From Hyposmocoma kahamanoa (taxonomy: Eukaryota; Arthropoda; Insecta; Lepidoptera; Cosmopterigidae), in the NCBI RefSeq assembly GCF_003589595.1, contig NW_020653945.1, positions 4,205,618 to 4,269,617 on the forward strand: DNA of 64,000 nucleotides. The letters run 5' to 3'. The notes under the pieces are model-generated. The model had not been told where the DNA came from, made no database searches, and saw only the letters and a list, made by a program, of their open reading frames with translations. This document shows positions 10,820 to 21,902 of this stretch, one piece after another. The position numbers and the translations under genes were made by a program. Numbering within the stretch: position 1 is the stretch's first letter; the number at the start of each line of letters is the position of its first letter.

Positions 10820-12380
10820 TGCTTGTATTGAAATCTGAGCAAGCGAAGGAAGCTAATATCCAAAAATACATTCCTGAACGTAGCGAGGGTTTCAAGGTAC
10901 GAGGCGCAATGTAACTTTGCTGCCTAGCGAAACACACAACTTTTCACCTCACTATACCGAGAAAAATGATGGATGAGAGAAAAACTGTTGAACTATAAAA
11001 CATCAGTTTTTTTAATCAAAAGAAAATGTTTACATTCGGATGCGTTCTGAATTTGCATCTCATAAATTTTTATTCTTGCTTGTACTTCTATAATTTTGTG
11101 TGATTAAGTCATTATTGGAATTATTTTAGTTCTTCGACGAATTAAAATAACGTAATAAACACAATTTTTGTCATTGTCGATTTCATGTCAACAATAATAA
11201 GAATAAAATATACCAACGGATTTATTTTCTATAATTAAGTAATGTACGACAAATCGCGTAGCTGAACGTGTTATTATCTCTTTTTTCGAAAGAAAAAGTA
11301 ACATGCATCGTCAAATTCGAATTTCAAAAACCTTTTCCACGCAAGCGTGGAAAAAACGCTTTTACGCGCAGATTTCTAATGAGAAAGAAAGCCTTTCTGA
11401 GCTATTGAGGAGAAAATTCTTTTTTGACACAGACAAAAGTAAGTACTTATACGTAAAAATGCCTAACCTAATCTTTACTGTTTGAGTTGCTCGTCTCGGA
11501 TGATCTGCATTGATCCGGATTATTCCGGATAAAAGCGGAAAGGGTCAATTTAAGAACGGTTTTCTGCGTTTTCAACTTTTTGATGAATATAATAATAATA
11601 AGAATAATAATGCACACACTCAACATTATGTTGAATGAATGTTCAACTGATCATGAATATGTTAGAAAGACTTCTCTTTTGTGTAGAAATACAGATACAA
11701 CAAAAGTTTCGCTAACTATAGGTCTATTAAGCAATTAGGTACTTACTTGTGACTATTGTTGGGTAATTTTCCGAAAAATTTCAAATAGTGGAAAATTACC
11801 CTGCGAAATTTAAAAATTGGAATAATATAATTAGGAAGGCTCATATTATGTTCTAAATTTAGAAATAGTTTTTGAAGTTTCATTTAGGGTGAATTATAAA
11901 ATATACTTGTGTAGCTAACAGCCACCTATAGAAAATGGAGATTTAAAATGATTTCACAACAGCGAAAAACCTCCAACAACCACTTGTTGTTGGCTCCAGC
12001 GTTTTCAGTAACTTCAACTTTTAACAGTTGTCAACGTCAAATGTAGAAAATGAAAGAAAAATATCCGGAAAAGAATTTATTTTTCTGAAAAATATGATTT
12101 TTTTCAAAACGGAAATTATTCCATGACTCAACACTACTCGTGACCTAAAATACCGATACTAAATGGTGAGAATTGCAACACAATTTGTTGTATGAGCTAA
12201 ATAATTATACGAAATAATGCCTGTATCAAACATATAAATAATTCTTGATCGAGAGGATATCGAAAACTCGATTAACACTTCATCAAAGTTGGTCAAGCAC
12301 TACCGTAATATAGGAAGCAGAAGTAAAATAAAGGATGATTAATGCCCAGTTGATTACATACTTGTATAATAAAAATCGAG
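10820..12380. other. Unique AT-rich stretch
   Basis: No gene or major repeat family recognised. Short frames (for example 11303-11485) lack recognisable motifs. A short TAA/family-B-tail-like piece lies near 11590-11630. Confidence 0.45.
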
Positions 12381-12381
12381 T

Positions 12382-12472
12382 ACTTAGGTTTTCGAGATTG
12401 TCCCACACAAGAAATGAAATGACTTTTTCTTGATTTTTATTTTTTTGTTGATTTAAAATCGCGTACATTTGT
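12382..12472 (-). repeat. Penelope-like 3' terminal fragment
   Basis: It shares 'ttaggttttcgagattgt', 'agaaatgaaatgac' and 'aaatcgcgtacatttg' with the family at 50829-50957. Confidence 0.6.
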
Positions 12473-12547
12473 GATTATGTTTTATTAAATCCAGGATGTT
12501 TCACTATCATGATATTCAATTATTTTTTGTGTAATTGCTCCACTATT

Positions 12548-13101
12548 CATCGTGCTAAAGTATTGCCCGCTTGCGAGCAGCAAGTGTTTGCAGTCGATAA
12601 AATATTCTATCGACTATGGTCTGTATATTGATCACGCTTATAAAATAAATATCCGAACTTGTTTAATTTCAAACATCCTCGACCCATTATTCATCCAATT
12701 ACTCAACCCAAGTTCATTTGAATTGTCAATTTTGTAAGTTCATACACACACGCTTGTACTGAATTTAGAAGTATGTTTATGAAAAATAAAAGAGGAGACA
12801 TGTTTTCAAGTTTTTCATTTTAATTCAATATAGATAATCAAATCCAGTTATTATTGTTAAAATGTATATGAATAAAAATTTATTTCGATATTAGTACTGT
12901 CGACAACTGTCAAAATAAGAATAATGAAGACAATAACGCAATTAGTAATCCTTACAAATTCGTAACATTCACAATTCAGTCATTTTTGGCAAAATTTTGT
13001 ATCTTTTTTCACAATCTATCGATAAAAGTATCGACAACAACTTAAAATTTTATGAAAACTGGCAACCCTACTAATGTCATTTTACTCCGTTTTCAAAAAA
13101 C
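12548..13101. mobile_element. M8 DNA element, left-truncated copy
   Basis: It aligns by eye over most of its length with 18277-19486: 'gcagtcgataaa', 'aattcaatatagataatcaa', 'aaaatgtatatgaataaaaa', 'aataacgcaatta', 'acattcacaattcagtcatt', 'cattttactccg'. It lacks both MITEs found in the other copy. At 12942-12944 it keeps the single TTA that serves as an empty site for M4. Confidence 0.8.
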
Positions 13102-13130
13102 TATAGTTTGTTATAATTATTAAGCAAAGG
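13101..13130. repeat. Shared 'agtttgttataattatt' motif
   Basis: The 17-base string agtttgttataattatt also occurs at 21510, near 46450 and at 63960. It is probably the edge of an unidentified repeat. Confidence 0.5.
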
Positions 13131-13159
13131 GAAAACAATTCGCTTTACACGAAAGAAGC

Positions 13160-13232
13160 AGTTGTAATGCCACTCATAGCTTTAAATTACATCTGATCTG
13201 AAGGACATTGCCACTGCGCTTGTCACCCCTTC
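13160..13232 (-). repeat. Family A fragment
   Basis: Reverse-strand blocks 'ccactcatagctttaaat', 'gatctgaaggacattgccac' and 'gcgcttgtcaccc'. Confidence 0.7.
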
Positions 13233-13250
13233 TTTTTTATGCGTGCTGGT

Positions 13251-13418
13251 GGCATTACAGGCACATGGGACTTGTCAACTTACGTCTCAGGGTGACGGGC
13301 GCAGTGGCAGATCGGATCTTTGCGATTTTGAGCTCTAACTGGCACTGCAACTATTATGGGCAGGTGCACGACCTGTTCCTCCCTTTCTATTCACTTGATA
13401 TAATAAAAAAAAACTCTA
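13251..13418 (+). repeat. Family A copy, 5'-truncated
   Basis: Runs from 'acaggcacatgggacttgtc' through 'gggtgacgggcgcagtggca' to 'cacttgatataataaaaaaa'. Confidence 0.85.
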
Positions 13419-13430
13419 TGACTTAAATCG

Positions 13431-14755
13431 ACAAGTCTCACTTGCCTGTAATTTCACCTTACTTACACGGTAAAAACAGGTTACTTAGAAAAAGACAAAA
13501 TTCTTTTTATGAAGACAAATTTATTAAATCCAACAAAAGGATCCTCTCCCTGTAGACGCTAGAGAATAATTACTTGATAATAGTAAAAAAACGTCTCAAA
13601 AGTGTATTTTAGTTATAAGACAGAAATATTTAATCCAAGAGCAAATTAATTTACTTCTAGTCACAAAGCCACTATAGGTTCAACAAAATATTTATGTTAT
13701 TAGAAATGTCCGATTTTGATTTGAAAAAAAAAAAAAGAATGAAAAATTGAGAGGTACTTAATTATTTGACTGAAGATTTATGTTTTCTAATATCAAAAAG
13801 GGTAAATTTACAGAGTTATGGACCCAACAGTATGTCTCACACTGGCGTGAAAGCACACAGTTCAGGCCAAACCTTAAAGTAGCAGAAATAGGACGGAATC
13901 TTCTCAAATACTTGAGTACCATTCAGTGCCGTATAAATGCTACAGCGGCAGAAATCACTAACAATTCAAAATATAGGAGATGACTTATAACAAAGTTAAC
14001 AAAACGATAGCGCGTTTCAGAATACAACTAATGCCATCTAGCAGTGGCGTGATGGAACTAATTGCATGTTAAAGTTGTGCTTGTTACAAGATTAGTTTGA
14101 TTTCATGCTGAAACTAAATTTCTTAAATTATGACTATAAATAACACCCTAACAAACTAGAGATATTACGTATTGTTTCTTAGCATAAATGACTGTTTATG
14201 ATTTTTATGATTACAAGCACAAGTAAAAGTAATCGTTACCGCGTGCGCCTTCGGCGACATGTCGTTCTCACGACAACATCGACTATGAAAACGCAACGAA
14301 GAATATTAATCTGAATAGCAAACTACTTATTTTTTTCTTTAAGAATATATTTTCTTAAAATACACCCAAGAAATTTTGAATTAATTTAAGATTATTTAAA
14401 TTTGATGTAAGAGGTAAAAATTTCTTGATGTAAGTAATGTCCAATTAATTGATTAGAAATACAATAAAGTCTTGAAGTGAACGTATTTGTCTAAAAGTTA
14501 GAATAAAGTTAAGCAGTATTTTTGTAATGACAATATTTTATTACTTTTAATAAATATTTTTTCAGAATTAGCAAATATTTAGAGAAAATGCTCTTTCTTA
14601 TTAGTAGAACTCCTTTTTTTCTGTGTACCCTTCAATACTAGGACTTAGTAATGCTCACTTACTGCTTGGTGGCAGAAATACGGAAGGTGGAAGGCAGTAC
14701 TTCCCTGGACGAACCCTTTCACAAGGAGCTGCATTGCTATTAAAATATTAATATA
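13431..14755 (-). repeat. Family A copy split by an M7 element
   Basis: The left part (13431-13463) has 'cgacaagtctcacttgcctg' and 'taatttcacc'. The right part resumes at 14628 with 'cccttcaatac', 'ttactgcttggtggcagaaa' and 'gcagtacttccctggacgaa'. The gap is exactly where 13466-14625 sits. Confidence 0.85.
13466..14625 (+). mobile_element. M7 non-autonomous DNA transposon (1.16 kb)
   Basis: Ends are CACGGTAAAAACAGG and its partner TCCTTTTTTTCTGTG, imperfect terminal inverted repeats of about 29 bp. TA flanks both sides (13464-13465 and 14626-14627), and it interrupts a family A repeat. A divergent inverted copy is at 40650-41917. The frame at 13780-13983 is partly shared with that copy, but neither encodes a recognisable transposase. 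Superfamily undecided. Confidence 0.8.
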
Positions 14756-14759
14756 AAGT

Positions 14760-15590
14760 ATGTGGCAAACGAGCAGTCGAGCCGTTTGGCAGGATATGAT
14801 TGTCGTCGCTTATGGTCATCTGTACCATCAGGAGCTGCCTATGCGTTGCCAGCCATTGAAAGTTCTGTTGACTAGCTTTTTGAAAAATCCCATGTCATAA
14901 CGCAAAGGAAATAATTTCAGTAAGGAGACTATTCCGAGTTTTCTTTCTTTTTTTGTTTCCGCTATTCTATGCAGCACAATAATGTGAAAGCAAAAATTTT
15001 AATATAACCGAGATTGAAATTCATACTACACAATTTCTGAATGCTGCAATTTTATGTGAATACTGTTTTAATATTGCTGGCGTTCCATCGTACGGTTCGA
15101 GGACAATTTTTGCGGATAATGATGTCTGGATAAATTAAGTCTTTTTAGGATATTACCGGCATTTTCAACCAGCGATATATCTTTGCAATGTTTTAGTGTT
15201 TGTCTTATTCTGACTTCATATACTGAATTGTAGAATCCAGTATATACATTAACAATAAAACAAATAAATAAATTATTAAGCATCGTAGACATGAGTCGTA
15301 AAAAATATGAAAAACTTAATATGTCGCAAGGCGGATCACAGTATTTAGACTGCTTTCTTTTAACGCCTGTGTAACCTGTGTATCACAAAGATATAAATTA
15401 ATTTAAATTTGAATTTCATAGTTACTACAACACTACAATCAGTAATAAAAATCCCGCCACCAACACAATCTCGTCTCGTATTCCGAAGTCGTCGACCAAA
15501 CCCAGCAGCAACCAAATTCTATGCGCTTATACCCTACAATGTGGAATTTTCACGAATTTAATTTCACTAAAGGATTGTGATTTCATGTAG
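14760..15590. other. Unique stretch
   Basis: No gene or known family recognised. The minus-strand frame at 15068-15292 has no motif. Confidence 0.4.
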
Positions 15591-15591
15591 T

Positions 15592-15822
15592 GTTGAGCTC
15601 TTCGCGAAAGAGTGCGTCCAGGGAAATACTGCTTGCTACCTTACCTATTTCTGCTGCCAATTAGTACAGTGAGCATTATTGCGTTCCATTGTTGAAGGGT
15701 TAAAGGTGCTGGTCCTATTTATCGACTTAAATCGCAGTGTCACTACAATTGCCATGGATTGTCGCGTTTACCCCCAGCCGCGCGAGTTTTTCGTCCCGTC
15801 TCTTGATATCATAAAAAAAACT
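15592..15822 (+). repeat. Family A copy with internal deletion
   Basis: Starts 'gagctcttcgcgaaagagtg' and ends 'gtcccgtctcttgatatcat' plus an A-run. The 'catgggacttgtcaactt' to 'gcgcagtggc' core is missing. Confidence 0.8.
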
Positions 15823-15829
15823 CTTAGTA

Positions 15830-16880
15830 AAGAAGCCGTTCTTTGACTTTACTATATACAACCGCTTTAAAATAAGGTAGATTGTTATTATCAATAAATG
15901 TACAGTCTGCATCAAAAGTATCTTCATCATTATTAACCGTCTAGGATGTGGGGTTGACATTCACGTTTCATGATGTTTTCCTTCGGCATAAACGACAGAT
16001 GTTGCTGTTAATATTTTCAAATGTACGTAACTTACGAATTAAAGTTATAAGTCCATGCTGCCATTGGAATATCTCTGAATTGAGAAGCCATTGTCTCAGT
16101 GGAGTACCCTACCATCATCGCTTTCAAAAGTGTTGTATATTCTTCTATATTATGTAGAATCTATATATTCAAATTATGAGAAAACCAATTTCATCAAAGC
16201 AATCTGATGAAGTTTCAAAAGATCTTACCCGTAAATTACCCTATTGTGATAGCTTTCTAAATCCGCGATGTTCCAAAAGTTTATGAATTGTCTGCAAGAA
16301 CATCAAAACGGAAACAATGAAAAGTACATTAGTTTATTTTATGTAATCATCATCATCATCCGCCATATTATACGTTCCACTGCTTGGCACTGGGCTCTAT
16401 TTACACGTTCGTAGCCGGCTAGATTTTTTTTAAATATTCAGAAAACACTTTGGCTTATATTCAATTGTATTAGGTATATAAGTTTTTCGTGATATTTCAT
16501 TGTTTGGCTCAGTTTCGGGATTTTTTATGGCCGAGCATTTCAACCCAGTATGGTTTACAAAGTACGCGCTTAAATTATTTAAAAAAAAAGAAACGACTCT
16601 GGATAAAACAAAATTTCAGATTAATTCGTTAATGTATGCGAAGATACATGGAGAAAATAGAAAACCATATAATCAAAGAATATTTTCAAAAGGTTTATGT
16701 ACATCGTAGGTTCGGTATTAACATGGATTCATCTGAATACCCGCAGGATTGGATTCGAGGCTGCGGGAAATTGTTGACATTCTCTTTGTGGTTGGAAAAA
16801 CGTAGAACATTATTTTTAATTTCATTTTAAGTCCATTCTTTAATGCGTAAGCTTTTGTAAACTCAATGTTGATATTTCTT
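15830..16880. other. Mostly unique stretch
   Basis: No coding signal apart from short motif-free frames at 15948-16157 and 16500-16830. A small family C tail is annotated inside. Confidence 0.4.
16344..16398 (-). repeat. Family C SINE 3' tail
   Basis: The (ATC)n tract followed by 'cgccatattatacgttccac' and 'tgcttggcactgggctct' is the reverse of the common lepidopteran 'cagtgggacgtataatggg'-type SINE end. Confidence 0.7.
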
Positions 16881-16884
16881 TTAA

Positions 16885-17205
16885 TAGAAGTAGAGCTCCT
16901 TTGAAAAGAGTCCTGGGTAGTACTAGTACTGCCTTACTTATTTGTGCGGTCAAGCAGTAATGTGAACATTACTGTATTTCGGTTTTGAAGTGTAAGTCGG
17001 GGTGCTGGTGACATCACAGGCACATGGGACTTGTCAACTTATGTCACAGGGTGACAGGCGCAGTGGCAGTGTCCCTCAGATTTTTGCAATTTACAGCTCT
17101 GAGTGGTTGTGGCGGTGGACTGCAACTGCTATGGACAGGCATGTCGCTTAACATCAGGCGCACGACTTGTTCGTCCCGTCACTTGGCATTATAAAAACAA
17201 CTTTA
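16885..17205 (+). repeat. Family A copy, near full length
   Basis: Runs from 'agaagtagagctcc' to 'cttgttcgtcccgtcacttg' and an A-rich tail. It carries a small insertion 'ttgtggcggtgg' in the 'gagtggcactgcaact' block. Confidence 0.9.
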
Positions 17206-17332
17206 TAACTTGTAAGTATTAATTCCAATAAATCAAGAAACATAAAAATTATAGCTATGTTATTAAGTAGAAACTAAATGTAAACGAAATTTAGTTTCGA
17301 TATGGAACATTTTCCACTCATAGTTCCTATGT

Positions 17333-17541
17333 TGCAGTGCCGCTCAGATCTTCAAATCGCAATGATCTAAGTGGCACTTCCACTGCGCCCGTCACCCTGA
17401 GACATAAGTTGACAAGTCCCACGTGCCTGTAATTTCACCAGGACCCTTACCCTTCAAAACCAGAACGCAGTAATGCTCACATTACTGCTTGGCAGGAAAA
17501 AAGGGTGAGGTGGCAGTACTTCCCTGGACGAACTGGAGCAT
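17333..17541 (-). repeat. Family A copy, inverted neighbour
   Basis: Reverse copy with 'tgcgcccgtcaccctgagac', 'ataagttgacaagtcccacg' and 'gtggcagtacttccctggac'. It faces the copy at 16885-17205 across about 130 bp. The 3' tail is absent. Confidence 0.9.
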
Positions 17542-17969
17542 TTTTTTTATTTCAGAAAATCTGGCATCTCACGAATTCTTAGTTTATTATTTCTCGTTAA
17601 AAATCTAACTACAGTTTGCTAGGAACATTTGCGGAGGCGCCTTCCCTTCAGCTCAATATCGATTTCCTTTCCTTTGTGGACTAATCCAACATTGAACTTT
17701 AAAATGCAGACATGGTACGTAGGTGTGTGTAGCCGCCAACCCAAATATAAGAGGACCTCGACAAACTCGTTAAACTACGACAAAGTTGACTGTAGGTAGC
17801 TAGTTTACAGAAGTAGTGCTATTGATCGATAAACTATGGTGGTTTCTCATGGAAGAACAAATCAAAAGTGAACGGTCTTTTTGGTCTTTGTTAGTTCGTA
17901 CAGAAAGTTCATTAAATATGTGATAGGGATGAAATAACATATATGAGGTGTTAGTTAGAGGTAGTAGCA

Positions 17970-18173
17970 CACACACAAACACGCACACACTCAACATAGC
18001 CCCGCACTAGGGAAGCCCTGTGACGCGGGTGCCATAGACACACACTTAGACACAAATTACAATTTTAGCAACTCACGAGAGAAATAAATGCAGGTCGTGC
18101 AAATATTTCTCCCGGCCCGGGAATCGAATTTGGGATTTCTGCGTGGCAGCCGGTCGGCCACAGAGGCAGCTTC
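17970..18173 (-). repeat. Family B tRNA-derived SINE
   Basis: Reverse copy: tail block 'cacactcaacatagccccgc', the 'gcgggtgcca' block, the body, and the tRNA-like head 'cccgggaatcgaatttggga' to 'ggccacagaggcag'. The head has a short deletion between the anticodon region and the A box. Confidence 0.9.
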
Positions 18174-18404
18174 GAAATTACATTACATTAAATTACAGAA
18201 ATTCTGTTGCGTTCGCAACGGTATGTGATGGTTTTTAAAGGTATATTATGGGATATTATACAGGATACTAGTCTATCTTTTTTGAAGACGGAGTAAAATT
18301 ATAGTTCATTGCGCAGGTGTTGCGCGCTTGCGGGCAGCTAGTGATTGCAGTCGATAAATATTCTGTCGACTATCGACTGAATATTGGTCACGCTTATGTC
18401 TTTT

Positions 18405-18807
18405 AACCGACTTCAAAAAAGGAGGAGGTTCTCAATGCGACTGTATGTTCTTTTTTCTTTTTTTTGTATGTATGTTACGCGATAACTCCGGTATTGAACC
18501 GATTTTCATGATTCTTTTGTTATTGGAAAGGGGATACTTCCATAGTGGTCCCATTTCATTTTGAAGAATCACGCATGAAGATTCATTTTTATAAATAGCG
18601 CCTAAATTTTACTTAAGGAGCACTTACTTTAATGGTTGATTTTGCTTTTTCTCCAATTCAAGGCGTCTTTCTCTCAATATGCTTTGAGTAGTGAGAACCA
18701 ATTTTTAACATCTCCAGTGTCAAGTCCTGTATAGTGGCGAACTAGGGGATATTTCTATAAAACTTAGCAAATAGACGTAATTCCACGTATTTTTGAGGTC
18801 GGTTTTT
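18405..18807 (+). repeat. M3 MITE, long form
   Basis: Starts AACCGACTTCAAAAAAGG and ends TTTTTGAGGTCGGTTTTT. Contains the family blocks 'aactccggtattg', 'tactccatagtggtcccatt'-like and 'aaatagacgtaattccacg'. It has a ~150-bp segment around 18597-18730 that short copies lack. Confidence 0.9.
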
Positions 18808-19020
18808 GGTGATTGAAAGTTCACTCATACACATACACTGTATTTAGAATTGTGTTTATGAAAATTACAAAGATGAGACATATTTTAAAGTTGTTCGTTT
18901 TAATTCAATATAGATAATCAAATCCAATAATTTTTGTTAAAATGTATATGAATAAAAAATGATCTCGATATTAGTAGGCCAACTGTCAAAATAAGAATAA
19001 AGAAGGCAATAACGCAATTA

Positions 19021-19318
19021 GGCTCAACTCACACTGGCGCAGAGTCGAAGCATCGCGACGCGTCATGTTTTTCGCCTATTCATCTCTATTTTCCCATAAT
19101 TAAGCTACAAATTTGTGTTATGCAAATATGGAAACGCGCGTCGACGCTTGGATGCAGTCGAGCGGCCTCGTCACTTGAGCGCAGTGAAGGCGTCAGGCCA
19201 CATTGTGATCCGGGCACACTAATGCGAGTGGCGTCGCGCGACGCGCGTTGCCAAGCGTTGTAGTTGAAAATCAGGACGCGACGTGACGCTTCGATTCTGC
19301 GCCAATGTGAGTTGAGCC
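19021..19318. mobile_element. M4 MITE, PIF/Harbinger-like, with TTA duplication
   Basis: Ends GGCTCAACTCACACTGGCGC and its near-complement CGCCAATGTGAGTTGAGCC, with about 29 of 31 positions matching by eye. It is flanked by TTA at 19018-19020 and 19319-19321. The M8 relative has the uninterrupted site with one TTA. A TTA/TAA 3-bp duplication is the PIF/Harbinger signature. No coding capacity. Second copy: 46834-47107. Confidence 0.9.
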
Positions 19319-19592
19319 TTAGTAATCATTAGAACGTCGTAACATTCACAATTCAGTCATTTTTAGCAAAATTTTATCTTCGTTCACCATTCATCGATAA
19401 AAATATCGACAACAATTACATATTTAAAATTTTATGAAAACTAACAACCCTACAAATATCATTTTACTCCGTCTTCAGAAAAGACAGGCTATATGTAGGT
19501 AAATGCAATGCAATCTATGCATGTGATTAAAATTGATGTAATCAATTACTGTCACTGCCTGTTCCACTTACTCAATGTTATAACTCAATACC

Positions 19593-19636
19593 ATAATGCA
19601 ACAATAGCATTTGTTGAAATGCTATTGTTGCATTAT
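19593..19636. repeat. Perfect 20-bp inverted repeat, 4-nt loop
   Basis: Arms at 19593-19612 and 19617-19636 are exactly complementary around GTTG. The sequence includes 'caacaatagcattt'. It could be a recent foldback or a hairpin RNA. No family recognised. Confidence 0.9.
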
Positions 19637-20034
19637 TATATCGGGTTATTAATGAATAACATAAGAGACACTATAATTAAAATCCAAAAGCATGTAATTA
19701 AATTATCAAACAATCGGAGTACAGTTGAAATTTTATAGCCAAAACGAATTAATTTACAAATTCCTCAATTTAATTGTCGAAATATTTCTAAGATCAAAAG
19801 GGGGAAATAATTACTTGTGTCGAAACTGTTCAATTGGATTTAAACATAGCTTCTGTTACAGATAAAGTTAGGTATTCATGTCTTGACGATCTTTCGAAAT
19901 CAAAGGAACCAAATGTTTAAATTTTCACGAAGTAACTAACTTTAAAATGTCCTTACGCTGTGTATAAAATGACAAAGTCTGGTGTTCGATTCCTGGTACG
20001 ACCAATTTACACACGCCTAAATACACACCTAAAT

Positions 20035-20255
20035 AATGCCTATTCACCCTCGCCTTGAAAAGGTCCTGTTATAGCGTTCTCTCTAGCCGCTCGCCACATA
20101 AATGTGGAAGCGGAACTCTTCGTGCGAATCCTGGGGATATCCACAGCATAGGGACGGAACCCCAGTCGACATCTAGTCCCCCGATGATGGAAAGGGGAAA
20201 GCGGAATTAAATTATGCAATTTCATCGCACACTCTCCGTGATATATCCTGCAGAA
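20035..20255 (-). mobile_element. Non-LTR retrotransposon fragment
   Basis: The minus-strand frame reads HNLIPLSPFHHRGTR, then AVDIPRIRT and FMWRAARENAI. It aligns with the segment downstream of the RT core in the element at 2755-3460 ('ttgattccgccttcccctgt'). It is truncated on both sides. Confidence 0.75.
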
Positions 20256-20265
20256 TATTTTTTAT

Positions 20266-20520
20266 CCTGGTCTGGGTGCTTTGGAAAATGCCCAGAGTGA
20301 ATTCTATTGCTTTGCAGGTCTAGCACGACAGGGCGCGACTTGCACGTGAGCAACATAAAGCCGAGCGAGATAGTAGTCGCATAGAGACCTCGTGCTTTAT
20401 GTCGCGCAAGTAGCGCCTTGCCTTGTTACCACTCATAGTACAGGCAATTCACAAGTTTAAGACCGGGCAATGGCTGTGGTTGTTTGGCACATTATTGTGT
20501 CCCATAGCCGTGAGACGACC
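20266..20520. repeat. Unnamed repeat shared with 46200-46430, interrupted
   Basis: Shared blocks: 'cccagagtgaattc', 'cactcata', 'gaccgggcaatgg' / 'gaccaggcaatcgg' and 'ggcacatt'. In this copy an M12 hairpin interrupts the repeat between 'ttgctttg' and 'cactcatag'. The 46-kb copy reads 'ttgctctggcactcata', the uninterrupted form. Confidence 0.6.
20314..20430. mobile_element. M12 small foldback element
   Basis: The inverted halves include 'gggcgcgacttgc' with 'cataaagc' on the left and 'gctttatgtcgcgcaag' with 'agcgcc' on the right. Related single arms lie at 30445-30500 and 51905-51945 (shared 'gacagggcgc'). Confidence 0.6.
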
Positions 20521-21500
20521 CGTATATAACTCGTATAATACAAGTATTCAAAGAGAAAGTGTGCCGCGAAAAATTTCTAACATAACAAAAGAAGGATTTA
20601 CCGTAGTTCATAAAAGTTGGTACAAAGAATCTTTGACGTAAATCTCTCACTAAGAGACACTGTTTTCCCTTTTCGGATTGAACAACTTTGAATTCCGGCC
20701 AAAATCGGGAATATGAGTCTCTATTAGTGTTCAGAAATTTGTAACCACAAATCGGGATAATACGCTTGGGTGAACAGATATAATATATATCGGATTGTTT
20801 ATGCTTCATTTGTTGTTCCAACCATTGAATGTTATAAATGGTCGCAGAGTTACATAATAAAATGTCGTCGAAAGCTCCAAGACTTCATCGCAAAGAAGTA
20901 AATGGACTTCCAGTAAGATGGCATAAGCATATTAATAGCATGGCTGTTTTTGTTGTTAGCAACCCTAACAATATTTATTAAGGTTGGCATTACTAACAAC
21001 ACAACAGCGTGTATGTCATAACATGATGGCGGAATGAATAAAGTTTTCAAGTTGACTTTGGTGCTATTTTCATGTTGAATTCCAATGTACGAAATCGAAA
21101 TTGAACACCTAAATGCAATGGCAATTTCATATTTCAGCTCAATTATTACACAAATCCAAACAGCTGTAATACATTAACGATTTTTTTGGAATACTTAACA
21201 ACTACTTAATTTCTTTAGCCAAATGGTCTGGCGAAAAACTCTACTATCCGGATCTTACCCCACCAAAGCTAACATAAAGCTAAAAATTATTACTTGCTCA
21301 CAACATTTTTGACATCTTGTCATCATTTTGATGAAAATAAATGCTTAAAATAAATGCTAAAAGTGAAATCTTGCCAAGCATTAACATGTTGCAATTAGCA
21401 AACATTTATTTTTGAAATATTTTAAGCTACATTATATATGTAGCTATATTTGTTTATTGAATATCATGATTATTTACTACCACGATTTTTTTTAATTAAA
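20520..21500. other. Unique stretch
   Basis: No gene or known repeat recognised. The 109-residue minus-strand frame at 20492-20821 has no domain signal and overlaps the repeat at its end, so it is probably chance. Confidence 0.4.
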
Positions 21501-21509
21501 ATACTGCAC

Positions 21510-21600
21510 TAGTTTGTTATAATTATTGAGATGATCGCATACAGAGAAAAATTCCTTCGATCTGACTACATTCGAGCCAGTGCCTGTGTGTGTGGGCCAT
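21510..21600. repeat. Shared 'ctagtttgttataattatt' repeat
   Basis: Also at 13101, 46447 and 63960. The following 'acagagaaaaattc' resembles 'acaaagaaaaatcg' at 46499, so the repeat is longer than the motif. Confidence 0.5.
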
Positions 21601-21620
21601 CGGTTAACCAACAGACCGAT

Positions 21621-21801
21621 TTTTTTTTAGATACCTAGTGACAGGCCGAACAAGTCGTTCGCCTGGTCATAAACGACACGCCTACCCATGATAGTTGCAG
21701 TTCCAGCCATTAAATCGCAAAGATCTGAGGGTCACTGCCACTGCACCCTTCACCCTGACATATATGTTGACATATTCCATGTGCCTGTAATTTTATCAGA
21801 A
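21621..21801 (-). repeat. Family A copy, 5' part missing
   Basis: Reverse copy from the A-rich tail ('tttttttttagatacctagt') through 'aaatcgcaaagatctgaggg' to 'catgtgcctgtaatttt'. Confidence 0.85.
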
Positions 21802-21902
21802 TCAGTGGATATAACGAATTTTGTTACAGATCCTTGTATTTGGTTTTTGAAAGGCTCTTTTCATCGTCAGCACATTTGTAGGAAATTTTTGAAATGACTT
21901 AT

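Larger units (their letters stand above)
18277..19486. mobile_element. M8 DNA element holding two MITEs
   Basis: The ends are inverted: TTTTGAAGACGGAGTAAAAT near 18280-18300 and ATTTTACTCCGTCTTCAGAA at 19461-19480. Without the two inserts (M3 at 18405-18807, M4 at 19021-19318) it is about 510 bp. The truncated relative at 12548-13101 lacks both. No transposase frame. Target duplication not resolved. Confidence 0.8.

Noticed and set aside
19940..20022. B box-like 'gtgttcgattcctgg'
   Set aside because: No A box in register. Too little to call a SINE.
20492..20821. 109-residue minus-strand frame
   Set aside because: No recognisable domain, and one end lies in a repeat.
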